64,000 nucleotides of DNA, taken from the NCBI RefSeq assembly GCF_042665255.1, contig NZ_JBHTCD010000001.1; one strand, given 5' to 3'. The notes beneath the pieces were generated by a model. The model saw nothing but the letters and a program-made list of their open reading frames with translations, was not told the DNA's origin and did not search any database. The position numbers and the translations under genes were made by a program. This document shows positions 57,658-64,000 of this stretch, one piece after another (the stretch's first letter is position 1; each line of letters begins with the position of its first letter). The DNA is from Insolitispirillum peregrinum. GTDB lineage: Bacteria > Pseudomonadota > Alphaproteobacteria > Rhodospirillales > Rhodospirillaceae.

Positions 57658-59061
57658 TTATTTCGCCGCCTGAACGGTCTGCGACCCCTTCAGGCCGATG
57701 CTCAGGCTGTCGATGTAGGCATTCGGCTTGCGGCCATCATAGGTCTTGCCGTCGATGAAATCCGAGGTCGGGGCGCGGAAGCCATCGCTGTCCATCGGGA
57801 AATCCCCGGCCTTGGCCTTACCCTCCGCCACCAGCATCTTTGCGGCCTTCAGGAAGATTTCCGGGCGATAGACCTTTTTGGCCGCATCCAGATACCAGCT
57901 ATCCGGCTTGGCATCGGCGATCTGGCCCCAACGACGCATCTGGGTCAGGTACCAGACGGCATCGGAATAGTAGGGATAGTTGGCAAAGTGGCGGAAGAAC
58001 ACGTTGAAATCAGGCACCTCGCGCTTGTCGCCCTTTTCGTATTCAAAGGTGCCGGTCATCGAATTGGCAATCACCGCCGCATCGGCACCGACATACTGCG
58101 ACCTGGCGAGGATCGAGACCGCTTCCTTGCGGTTGGCGTTGTTGTCGGCATCCAGCCACATCGCCGCCCGGATCAGGGCCTTGACCACCGCCAGATGGGT
58201 GTTCGGATTCTGCCCGGCCCACTTGGCAGTTACACCGAACACTTTTTCCGGGTTGTTCTTCCAGATTTCATAGTCCGTCACCACCGGCACGCCGATGCCC
58301 TTGACCACTGCCTGCTGGTTCCACGGCTCGCCAACGCAATAGCCCGAGATCGTCCCGGCTTCCATCGTGGCCGGCATCTGCGGCGGCGGCGTCACCGACA
58401 GCAGGGCGTCGGCCTGAATCTGGCCGGAAACGTCGGTTGGCGAGTACAGGCCGGGGTTGATGCCACCAGCCGCCAGCCAATAGCGCAGTTCATAGTTATG
58501 GGTCGAAACCGGGAACACCATCCCCATGGTGAAGGTCTTGCCCTCGGCGCGGAACTTTTCGATCACCGGCTTCAGGGCATCGGCCTTGATCGGATGCAGA
58601 ACCTTGCCGTCCGGCCCCTTGGGCAGATGCGGCTTCATCAGCTCCCACACCTCGTTCGACACGGTGATGCCGTTGCCGTTCAGGTCCATGGAAAACGCGG
58701 TAATGATGTCGGCCTGCGTCCCAATGCCCACCGCCGCACCCAGCGGCTGACCGGCCAGCATGTGCGCCCCGTCCAGTTCACCGGAAATCACCCGGTCGAG
58801 CAGCACTTTCCAGTTGGCCTGCGGTTCGAGGGTGACGGACAGCCCTTCATCTTCGAAATAACCCTTTTCATAGGCCACGGCCAGCGGAGCCATGTCGGTC
58901 AGCTTGATGAAACCGAACTTCAGCTCATCCTTTTCCAGCTTCAGGGCTTCGGCCCCGGCAGCCAGCGGGCTCAGGCCGCAGGACGCCGTCACCAGTGCCA
59001 CCGCCGCCAGCCACAGAACCTGACGACGTGCCAGCGCAGAAGAACGGGAAATATCGCGCAT
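57658..59061 (-). CDS. nrtA: Nitrate ABC transporter periplasmic receptor
   Basis: 467 aa. The N-terminus has a twin-arginine-like signal (SALARRQVLWLAAVALVTA) with a Cys soon after, followed by the NrtA fold: GFIKLTDMAPLAVAYEKGYF, DGAHMLAGQPLGAA, GMVFPVSTHNYELRYWLAAGG and TISGYCVGEPWNQQAV. It captures nitrate or nitrite for NrtB and the fused ATPase. The ATG at 59061 has GGAG eight to nine bases upstream; in-frame sequence to 59202 is the leader with the terminator and cannot be coding. It is the first gene of nrtA-nrtB-ATPase-nasT-nasS, transcribed divergently from nirB. Confidence 0.94.
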   Translation of the reverse strand: MRDISRSSALARRQVLWLAAVALVTASCGLSPLAAGAEALKLEKDELKFGFIKLTDMAPLAVAYEKGYFEDEGLSVTLEPQANWKVLLDRVISGELDGAHMLAGQPLGAAVGIGTQADIITAFSMDLNGNGITVSNEVWELMKPHLPKGPDGKVLHPIKADALKPVIEKFRAEGKTFTMGMVFPVSTHNYELRYWLAAGGINPGLYSPTDVSGQIQADALLSVTPPPQMPATMEAGTISGYCVGEPWNQQAVVKGIGVPVVTDYEIWKNNPEKVFGVTAKWAGQNPNTHLAVVKALIRAAMWLDADNNANRKEAVSILARSQYVGADAAVIANSMTGTFEYEKGDKREVPDFNVFFRHFANYPYYSDAVWYLTQMRRWGQIADAKPDSWYLDAAKKVYRPEIFLKAAKMLVAEGKAKAGDFPMDSDGFRAPTSDFIDGKTYDGRKPNAYIDSLSIGLKGSQTVQAAK

Positions 59062-59105
59062 GATCTGTTCGCTCCATGATGCCGTCCAGGACGGACGCAG
59101 AAGAC

Positions 59106-59163
59106 AAAAAAGCCGCCAGCGAACAGGAAAGCGGAACGGCTTCCCTGCATCACTGGCGGCTTT
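59106..59163 (-). terminator. Leader terminator (attenuator) upstream of nrtA
   Basis: On the minus strand AAAGCCGCCAG...CTGGCGGCTTT forms an 11-bp stem followed by a T-run (59106-59111). It lies between the predicted transcript start (about 59218) and the nrtA ATG (59061), so it must be read through for expression. Confidence 0.88.
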
Positions 59164-59170
59164 GCCAAAC

Positions 59171-59214
59171 GGCCCATCTGCGGGCCAGAAATTACGGAGC
59201 ACCTTCGTCGGTGC
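59171..59214 (-). promoter_or_regulatory. Twin hexaloop hairpins (ANTAR/NasT target) in the nrtA leader
   Basis: Reading the minus strand 5' to 3', GCACC-GACGAA-GGTGC (59214-59199) is followed after 12 nt by GGCCC-GCAGAT-GGGCC (59186-59171), then eight bases later by the terminator stem. Both loops have six bases with G at position 4, as in ANTAR targets; position 1 is G rather than the usual A. Confidence 0.75.
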
Positions 59215-59228
59215 AGTGCGGTTCTCAA

Positions 59229-59244
59229 TGCATGCCTTATGCCA
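59229..59244 (-). promoter_or_regulatory. Sigma-54-like promoter of the nrtA operon
   Basis: On the minus strand TGGCATAAGGCATGCA has GG and GC at the -24/-12 spacing. The predicted start is near 59218, four bases before the first leader hairpin. A TGCACC half-site resembling an NtrC site lies just upstream at 59250-59255. Confidence 0.7.
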
Positions 59245-59425
59245 GAAGATGCACCATAGCCCCGGAAAAATTTTATCTCCTTGGGAATACAGGGTTTTCC
59301 ATAGGGCCGATCACCGCCGGACGCCTCAAGCCCATAAAGTGGACACATACGCAAGAAGACTATTTTTTAATCATTTCTGACAGGTATGCGATGCGGCAAC
59401 GCACACGGAACCAAAAAAAGACTTT

Positions 59426-59444
59426 ATTTATCAGAATGATAAAT
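59426..59444. promoter_or_regulatory. 19-bp palindrome in the nrtA-nirB divergent region
   Basis: ATTTATCA-GAA-TGATAAAT is a perfect 8-bp inverted repeat about midway between the two promoters. It could be an operator for a dimeric regulator, which is not identified. The rest of 59245-59571 shows no gene. Confidence 0.5.
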
Positions 59445-59571
59445 CTCAATGCCCATTTAATAGACTCACATGGCAACAAAGCCTGATAAATAGTCAAAAA
59501 TAACATCGCCCCCACCCTCTGCAGGCCCTCCTACGCTTCACTATCCAATATTATCAATACCATAATCGCTC

Positions 59572-59587
59572 TGGCATGAAATATGCT
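59572..59587 (+). promoter_or_regulatory. Sigma-54-like promoter of the nirB operon
   Basis: TGGCATGAAATATGCT has GG and GC at the -24/-12 spacing. The predicted start is near 59598, two bases before the first leader hairpin. Confidence 0.72.
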
Positions 59588-59599
59588 TAGATAACCGCA

Positions 59600-59648
59600 G
59601 AGCAGCGTTGCTCCTCTTTTTCATACAGCAGGTCCCAATGACGGGGCC
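59600..59648 (+). promoter_or_regulatory. Twin hexaloop hairpins (ANTAR/NasT target) in the nirB leader
   Basis: GAGC-AGCGTT-GCTC (59600-59613) is followed by GGTCCC-AATGAC-GGGGCC (59631-59648, one G-U pair, extendable by one A-U). Both loops have six bases with A at position 1 and G at position 4, the ANTAR-target signature. The first stem can alternatively close to five pairs with a four-base loop. Confidence 0.8.
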
Positions 59649-59661
59649 TCTCCCGGATGAT

Positions 59662-59722
59662 GGCGTCCGACCCTGTTTTTCTGTCCCTGACAGAGAAACC
59701 GTGTCGGGCGCCTTTTTGTTTT
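59662..59722 (+). terminator. Leader terminator (attenuator) upstream of nirB
   Basis: GGCGTCCGAC and GTCGGGCGCC form a 10-bp stem with one G-U pair around a 31-nt loop that has its own CTGT...ACAG hairpin, followed by TTTTTGTTTT. It lies 54 bases before the nirB ATG and downstream of the hexaloop hairpins. Confidence 0.88.
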
Positions 59723-59775
59723 GGTCGCTGTCCACCGAGCCACCGAGCCGGAACAGCCCGCAGGAGACAAAACAG

Positions 59776-62244
59776 ATGTCCCAGCCCTCTTCACAACGCC
59801 CGCATCTCGTTGTCGTCGGAAACGGCATGGCTGGCATGCGCACCGTCGAAGACCTGCTGAACCGCGCCCCGGATCAGTACCAGATCACCGTCTTTGGCGC
59901 CGAGCCGCGCGTGAACTACAACCGCATCATGCTGTCGCCGCTGCTGGCGGGCGAAAAATGCTTTGACGAGATCGTCATCAATACCGCCGAATGGTACCGG
60001 GACAACGACATCACCCTGATCAGTGGCGACCCGGTGGTTGCCATCGACCGCGTCCAAAAGACCGTTACCAGCCGCGATGGCAAGACGGTTTCCTATGACC
60101 ATCTGCTGCTGGCAACCGGCTCGCAGCCGATCGTTATTCCCGTTCCGGGCCACACCCTGCCGGGGGTGGTCGGTTTCCGCGATGTCGAAGACGTGGAGGC
60201 GATGCTGGCCGCCGCCAGCAAGGGCGGCCATGCGGTGGTGATCGGCGGCGGCCTGCTGGGTCTGGAAGCCGCCGCGGGCCTGCAAGGGCGCGGCATGCAG
60301 GTGACGGTCATTCACCTCGCCGGGCACCTGATGGAACGGCAACTCGACCCGTCGGCGGGCTATCTGCTGTCCTCTGCCCTGCAACGGCGCGGCCTGACTG
60401 TCCTGACCGAAGCCAACACCGCCGAAATCGTCGGCGACAGCCACGTTACCGCCGTCCGCCTGCACGATGGCCGCGAACTGCCCGCCGATCTGGTGGTGAT
60501 GGCCGTGGGCATCCGGCCGCAAACTACTCTGGCCAAAGACTGTGGCCTGACCGTCAACCGGGGCATTGTGGTCGATGACCTGATGAGCACCTCGGACCCG
60601 GCCATTTCGGCGGTCGGGGAATGCGTTGAGCACCGCGGTCAGTGCCACGGGCTGGTAGCCCCGTTGTATGAGATGGCGAAGGTCCTGGCCGACCGTCTGG
60701 CGGGACGGGATACTGCGGGCTACCAGCCCGCCGCCACCTCGACCAAGCTGAAAGTCACCGGGATCGACGTGTTTTCAGCCGGTGATTTTTCCGGTGGCGA
60801 CGGTACCGAAGACATCGTGTTCCGCGATGCCGGGCGTGGCGTGTACAAGCGGATCGTCCTGCACGGCAATACCATCAAGGGCGCGGTCCTGTACGGCGAT
60901 ACCGCCGATGGCGGCTGGTATTTCCAGTTGCTGCGCGCGGGCGAAGACGTGACCGCCCGCCGCGACACCCTGATCTTTGGCCCGGCCTTTGCCGGAGACG
61001 CCAGCGGAAACCCTAAGCAGGCCGTTGCCGCCCTGTCCGATGATGCGGAAATCTGCGGCTGCAACGGCGTGTGCAAGGGAACCATCGTCTCCGCGATCAC
61101 CGAAAAGGGCCTGACCACCCTTGATGAAGTCAAGGCCCACACCAAGGCCTCGGCCTCGTGCGGGTCGTGCGCGGGGCTGGTGGAAAGCATTCTGGTGGCA
61201 ACGCTGGGCGATGGCTATCAGGCCGCCGACCGCAAGCCCCTGTGCGGCTGCACCTCGCACGATCACGACCACGTTCGGCGGGAAATCGTCGCCCGTGGCC
61301 TGAAGTCACAGGCCGCCGTGATGCAGGCACTGGAATGGAGCACCCCCGACGGCTGTCACGTCTGTCGTCCGGCGCTGAACTATTACCTGCTGTGCGCCTG
61401 GCCGACCGAGTATCAGGACCACGGCCCCAGCCGCTTCATCAACGAGCGCGTCCATGCCAACATCCAGAAGGACGGCACCTATTCGGTGATCCCGCGCATG
61501 TGGGGTGGCCTGACCAACCCCGCCGAGTTGCGCGCCATTGCCGATGTGGCCGAAAAGTTCAGCATCCCGACCGTCAAGGTCACCGGCGGCCAGCGCATCG
61601 ACTTGCTGGGGGTCCGCAAGGAAGACCTGCCTGCCGTCTGGGCTGACCTGAACGCCGCCGGGATGGTCTCCGGTCACGCCTATGGCAAGTCGCTGCGCAC
61701 GGTCAAGACCTGCGTCGGGGCCGAATGGTGTCGCTTTGGCACCCAGCGGTCGATGGACATGGGCGTCGAGCTGGAAAAAATGACCTGGGGCTCGTGGATG
61801 CCGCACAAGTTCAAGATGGCGGTCTCCGGCTGCCCGCGCAACTGTGCCGAAGCCACCATCAAGGACTTTGGGGTGGTGGCGGTCGATAGCGGCTGGGAAC
61901 TGCACGTCGGCGGCAACGGCGGCATTCACGTCCGCGCCACCGACCTGCTGTGCAAGGTGTCCACCACCGACGAGGTCAAGGAATACTGCGGGGCCTTTGT
62001 GCAGATGTACCGCGAGCAGGCCCGTTATCTGGAGCGCACCGCCCCGTGGATCGAGCGCATCGGGCTGGAGCCGGTCCGGCAGGCAATTGTCGATGACGCC
62101 GAAAACCGCGCTGCCCTGTACCAGCGTTTCCTGCACGCGCAAAGCGTCTCGCAGGATGATCCGTGGCAGGCCCGCGCCGAAGGCCGCGTTGATGCCCACG
62201 AATTCGCCCCCCTGTCCCCCTCGCATCCCCTTGCTGCGGAGTAA
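59776..62244 (+). CDS. nirB: Assimilatory NAD(P)H-nitrite reductase large subunit
   Basis: 822 aa. An N-terminal FAD/NAD(P)H oxidoreductase module (VVVGNGMAGMRTVEDLL, VVIGGGLLGLEAAAGL) is followed by BFD-like 2Fe-2S Cys motifs (CGCNGVCKG, CGSCAG) with a second Cys pair in CHVC. The sulfite/nitrite reductase core then binds the 4Fe-4S-siroheme centre with CVGAEWC and CPRNC. It reduces nitrite to ammonium with six electrons in the cytoplasm. The ATG at 59776 has AGGAGAC eight bases upstream; in-frame sequence back to 59608 is the leader RNA and is excluded. Confidence 0.96.
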   Translation: MSQPSSQRPHLVVVGNGMAGMRTVEDLLNRAPDQYQITVFGAEPRVNYNRIMLSPLLAGEKCFDEIVINTAEWYRDNDITLISGDPVVAIDRVQKTVTSRDGKTVSYDHLLLATGSQPIVIPVPGHTLPGVVGFRDVEDVEAMLAAASKGGHAVVIGGGLLGLEAAAGLQGRGMQVTVIHLAGHLMERQLDPSAGYLLSSALQRRGLTVLTEANTAEIVGDSHVTAVRLHDGRELPADLVVMAVGIRPQTTLAKDCGLTVNRGIVVDDLMSTSDPAISAVGECVEHRGQCHGLVAPLYEMAKVLADRLAGRDTAGYQPAATSTKLKVTGIDVFSAGDFSGGDGTEDIVFRDAGRGVYKRIVLHGNTIKGAVLYGDTADGGWYFQLLRAGEDVTARRDTLIFGPAFAGDASGNPKQAVAALSDDAEICGCNGVCKGTIVSAITEKGLTTLDEVKAHTKASASCGSCAGLVESILVATLGDGYQAADRKPLCGCTSHDHDHVRREIVARGLKSQAAVMQALEWSTPDGCHVCRPALNYYLLCAWPTEYQDHGPSRFINERVHANIQKDGTYSVIPRMWGGLTNPAELRAIADVAEKFSIPTVKVTGGQRIDLLGVRKEDLPAVWADLNAAGMVSGHAYGKSLRTVKTCVGAEWCRFGTQRSMDMGVELEKMTWGSWMPHKFKMAVSGCPRNCAEATIKDFGVVAVDSGWELHVGGNGGIHVRATDLLCKVSTTDEVKEYCGAFVQMYREQARYLERTAPWIERIGLEPVRQAIVDDAENRAALYQRFLHAQSVSQDDPWQARAEGRVDAHEFAPLSPSHPLAAE

Positions 62245-62249
62245 ATCCG

Positions 62250-62597
62250 ATGACCATTGCGATGACCTGGATCAACGTTGGCACCATCGACGCCATCCCG
62301 CAGCAAGGCTCCCGCACGCTGATGCTGGGGGATACCCCGATTGCCCTGTTCCGCACCATCCACGACGAGGTGTTCGCGCTGGTTGACCGCTGCCCGCACA
62401 AGCACGGGCCGCTGTCGCAGGGGATCATCCATGGTCGGCGGGTGACCTGCCCGCTACATTCGTGGGTGATTGATCTGGCCTCGGGCGAGGCTCAGGGGCC
62501 GGACGAGGGCTGCGCCGGGCATATCCCGCTGCGACTGGATGGCGAACAGATTTTCATCGGCTACACGCCCTCTGCCGGAGGCTGTACGCATGACTGA
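62250..62597 (+). CDS. nirD: Nitrite reductase small subunit with intact Rieske motif
   Basis: 115 aa, Rieske-type fold. Cys48-x-His50 in CPHKHGPLSQG and Cys67-xx-His70 in CPLHSW are both present, so unlike E. coli NirD, which lacks the cluster ligands, this subunit should bind a 2Fe-2S centre. It starts five bases after nirB and its end overlaps the nitrate reductase start by eight bases, giving translational coupling in a nirB-nirD-nasA operon. Confidence 0.93.
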   Translation: MTIAMTWINVGTIDAIPQQGSRTLMLGDTPIALFRTIHDEVFALVDRCPHKHGPLSQGIIHGRRVTCPLHSWVIDLASGEAQGPDEGCAGHIPLRLDGEQIFIGYTPSAGGCTHD

Positions 62598-64000
62598 GAC
62601 CTGCACCACCTGCCCCTATTGCGGCGTTGGGTGCGGCGTGGTCGTGAGCGAGGGCCGCACCGGCTGGAGCGTGGGCGGCGACGCCTCGCATCCGGCCAAC
62701 CTTGGCCGCCTGTGTTCCAAGGGCAGCGCGCTGGCCGAAACCCTGCGCCCCGAAGGCCGCCTGTTGTACCCGACCGTTGACGGCCAGCGCCGCCCGTGGT
62801 CGGAAGCCATCAAAGCCGTTGCCAGCCGATTGCAGGAGACACTTGACCGATACGGCCCTTCTGCCGTTGCCTTTTACGTCTCGGGCCAGTTGCTGACCGA
62901 AGACTATTACGTCGCCAACAAGCTGCTGAAGGGCTTTGTGGGTAGCCCGCATATCGACACCAATTCCCGCCTGTGCATGGCCTCGACGGTGGTCGGCCAC
63001 AAGCGCGCCTTTGGGGCCGATGTCGTTCCCGGCTCCTACGAAGACATTGAACAGGCCGAGCTGGTGGTGCTGGTCGGCTCCAACCTCGCGTGGTGCCATC
63101 CGGTGCTGCATCAACGCCTGCTGCACGCCCAGCGCCAGCGCGGCACCCGGCTGATTGTCATTGATCCGCGCCGGAGTGCGTCGTGCGATACCGCCGACCT
63201 GCATTTGCCGCTCGCCCCCGGCAGTGACGTGATGCTGTTCAATGGCCTGCTCGCCTATCTGGAGCAACAGAACGCCATCGCCCCGGACTATCTGGCCGCC
63301 CACGTTGACGGCGTTGAACAGGCCTTTGCCACCGCCCGGGCCGAAGCGGGTGACATCGCCACCGTTGCCCGCCACTGCCAGCTTTCCGTCGAGGCCGTTC
63401 TGGCGTTCTATCAGGCCTTTGCCACCACCGAACGGACGGTGACGGTCTTTTCGCAGGGAGTCAACCAGTCCAGTCAGGGCAGCGACAAGGTCAACGCCAT
63501 CCTGAACTGCCATCTGGCCACCGGACGGGTGGGCAAGCCCGGCAGCACGCCATTTTCCGTCACCGGCCAGCCGAATGCCATGGGGGGGCGCGAAGTCGGC
63601 GGCCTCGCCAACCAGTTGGCCGCCCACATGAACCCCAACGATCTGGCAGACGTCGAACGTCTGGGCCGGTTCTGGCAGGCTCCAGCGCTGAAGGTCGGCG
63701 AAGGCCTGAAGGCCATCGACATGTTCCGCGCCATCCACGACGGCCACATCAAATTCCTGTGGGTAATGGCCACCAACCCCGCCGTCAGCCTGCCAGAGTC
63801 CGATATGGTGCGTGAGGCCCTCGCCCGCTGCCCAACGGTGGTGGTGTCCGATGTGATCGACAGCACCGATACCCTGCGCACCGCCCATATCGCCCTGCCC
63901 GCTGCGGCATGGGGGGAAAAGGACGGCACCGTCACCAATTCCGAACGCCGCATCTCGCGCCAGCGCCCGTTCCTGCCCTTGCCCGGCGAAGCCCGCCCCG
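62590..64000 (+). CDS. nasA: Assimilatory nitrate reductase catalytic subunit, 3' end cut by window edge
   Basis: A frame beginning MTETCTTCPYCGVGCGV stays open to the right edge (470 codons). Cys8-x2-Cys11-x3-Cys15 with Cys42 (GRLCSKG) form the N-terminal 4Fe-4S site. NSRLCMAS carries a Cys in the region that ligates molybdenum in this family, and IVIDPRRSASCDTADLHLPL, FSQGVNQSSQGSDK and TGRVGKPGSTPFSVTGQPNAMGG are typical Mo-bis-MGD-binding motifs of NasA/NarB. It reduces nitrate to nitrite, feeding NirBD. It begins inside the nirD stop region. The rest of the gene, and any further nas genes, lie outside the window. Confidence 0.92.
   Translation, partial: MTETCTTCPYCGVGCGVVVSEGRTGWSVGGDASHPANLGRLCSKGSALAETLRPEGRLLYPTVDGQRRPWSEAIKAVASRLQETLDRYGPSAVAFYVSGQLLTEDYYVANKLLKGFVGSPHIDTNSRLCMASTVVGHKRAFGADVVPGSYEDIEQAELVVLVGSNLAWCHPVLHQRLLHAQRQRGTRLIVIDPRRSASCDTADLHLPLAPGSDVMLFNGLLAYLEQQNAIAPDYLAAHVDGVEQAFATARAEAGDIATVARHCQLSVEAVLAFYQAFATTERTVTVFSQGVNQSSQGSDKVNAILNCHLATGRVGKPGSTPFSVTGQPNAMGGREVGGLANQLAAHMNPNDLADVERLGRFWQAPALKVGEGLKAIDMFRAIHDGHIKFLWVMATNPAVSLPESDMVREALARCPTVVVSDVIDSTDTLRTAHIALPAAAWGEKDGTVTNSERRISRQRPFLPLPGEARP

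Noticed and set aside
59062..59202. N-terminal extension of NrtA
   Set aside because: It would translate through the leader terminator; the ATG at 59061 with GGAG and a normal signal peptide is better.
1..64000. CRISPR arrays, rRNA/tRNA genes, insertion sequences, prophage genes
   Set aside because: No regularly spaced direct repeats, no RNA gene signatures and no transposase, integrase or phage structural genes were found on either strand.

Overview
The window looks like a piece of chromosome from a high-GC alphaproteobacterium of the Rhodospirillales type (Azospirillum / Magnetospirillum / Novispirillum-like). The reasons are DUF2336 and EAL proteins, a MutAB-MeaB methylmalonyl-CoA mutase set, a PPi-type phosphofructokinase, a nifB-fdxN-nifZ-nifT cluster with NifA and sigma-54 sites, and an assimilatory nitrate system under NasS-NasT. 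The species is an inference from gene content only.

Layout. 1-14 kb: a 5'-truncated EAL phosphodiesterase, malonyl-CoA decarboxylase, NAD(P)HX repair enzyme, D-amino-acid dehydrogenase, a secreted HExxH protein, exonuclease III, a DUF2336 protein, a glutamine-synthetase-like ligase, a membrane coiled-coil protein, YnbE/YdbL and an aldo-keto reductase. 14-24 kb: CreD, acyl-CoA synthetase, an MFS carrier, the copper ATPase CopA, a double-domain SagB-type oxidoreductase with a small partner, and two small proteins, one resembling flagellar rod proteins. 24.7-26.3 kb: an AT-rich island with three tandem DUF805 membrane proteins. 26.4-31.2 kb: a BMP-type (nucleoside-like) ABC importer. 31.6-37.2 kb: mutA-mutB and meaB. 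37.4-45.1 kb: a hybrid histidine kinase, a response regulator with a large unknown N-terminal region, and a SWIM/SNF2 helicase-like protein. 45.3-46.5 kb: pfp. 46.9-51.1 kb: a nif operon (nifB, fdxN, LRV protein, a nifZ-nifT fusion, a SIR2-like protein). 51.3-64 kb: a small unknown protein, a DUF2817 peptidase-like protein, nasS, nasT, the nitrate importer genes, and, divergently, nirB, nirD and a nitrate reductase gene cut by the right edge.

How the genes work together. The right third handles nitrogen. NrtA-NrtB-NrtCD would import nitrate, NasA would reduce it to nitrite, and NirBD would reduce nitrite to ammonium. NasS and NasT are encoded at the end of the importer operon. Both divergent transcription units start at a sigma-54-like promoter. 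Each then carries two consecutive hairpins with six-base loops followed by an intrinsic terminator, which is the architecture of an ANTAR (NasT) antitermination leader. Next to it, the nifB operon has a sigma-54 promoter and two NifA-type sites.

Dispersed intergenic repeats are also present: three copies of an approximately 170-190 bp multi-hairpin element with inverted-repeat ends, two copies of a 38 bp hairpin, and two copies of a shorter palindrome. No rRNA, tRNA, CRISPR array, insertion sequence or prophage was recognised. Start codons were chosen by hand from Shine-Dalgarno (SD) sequences, and many genes use GTG or an internal ATG.
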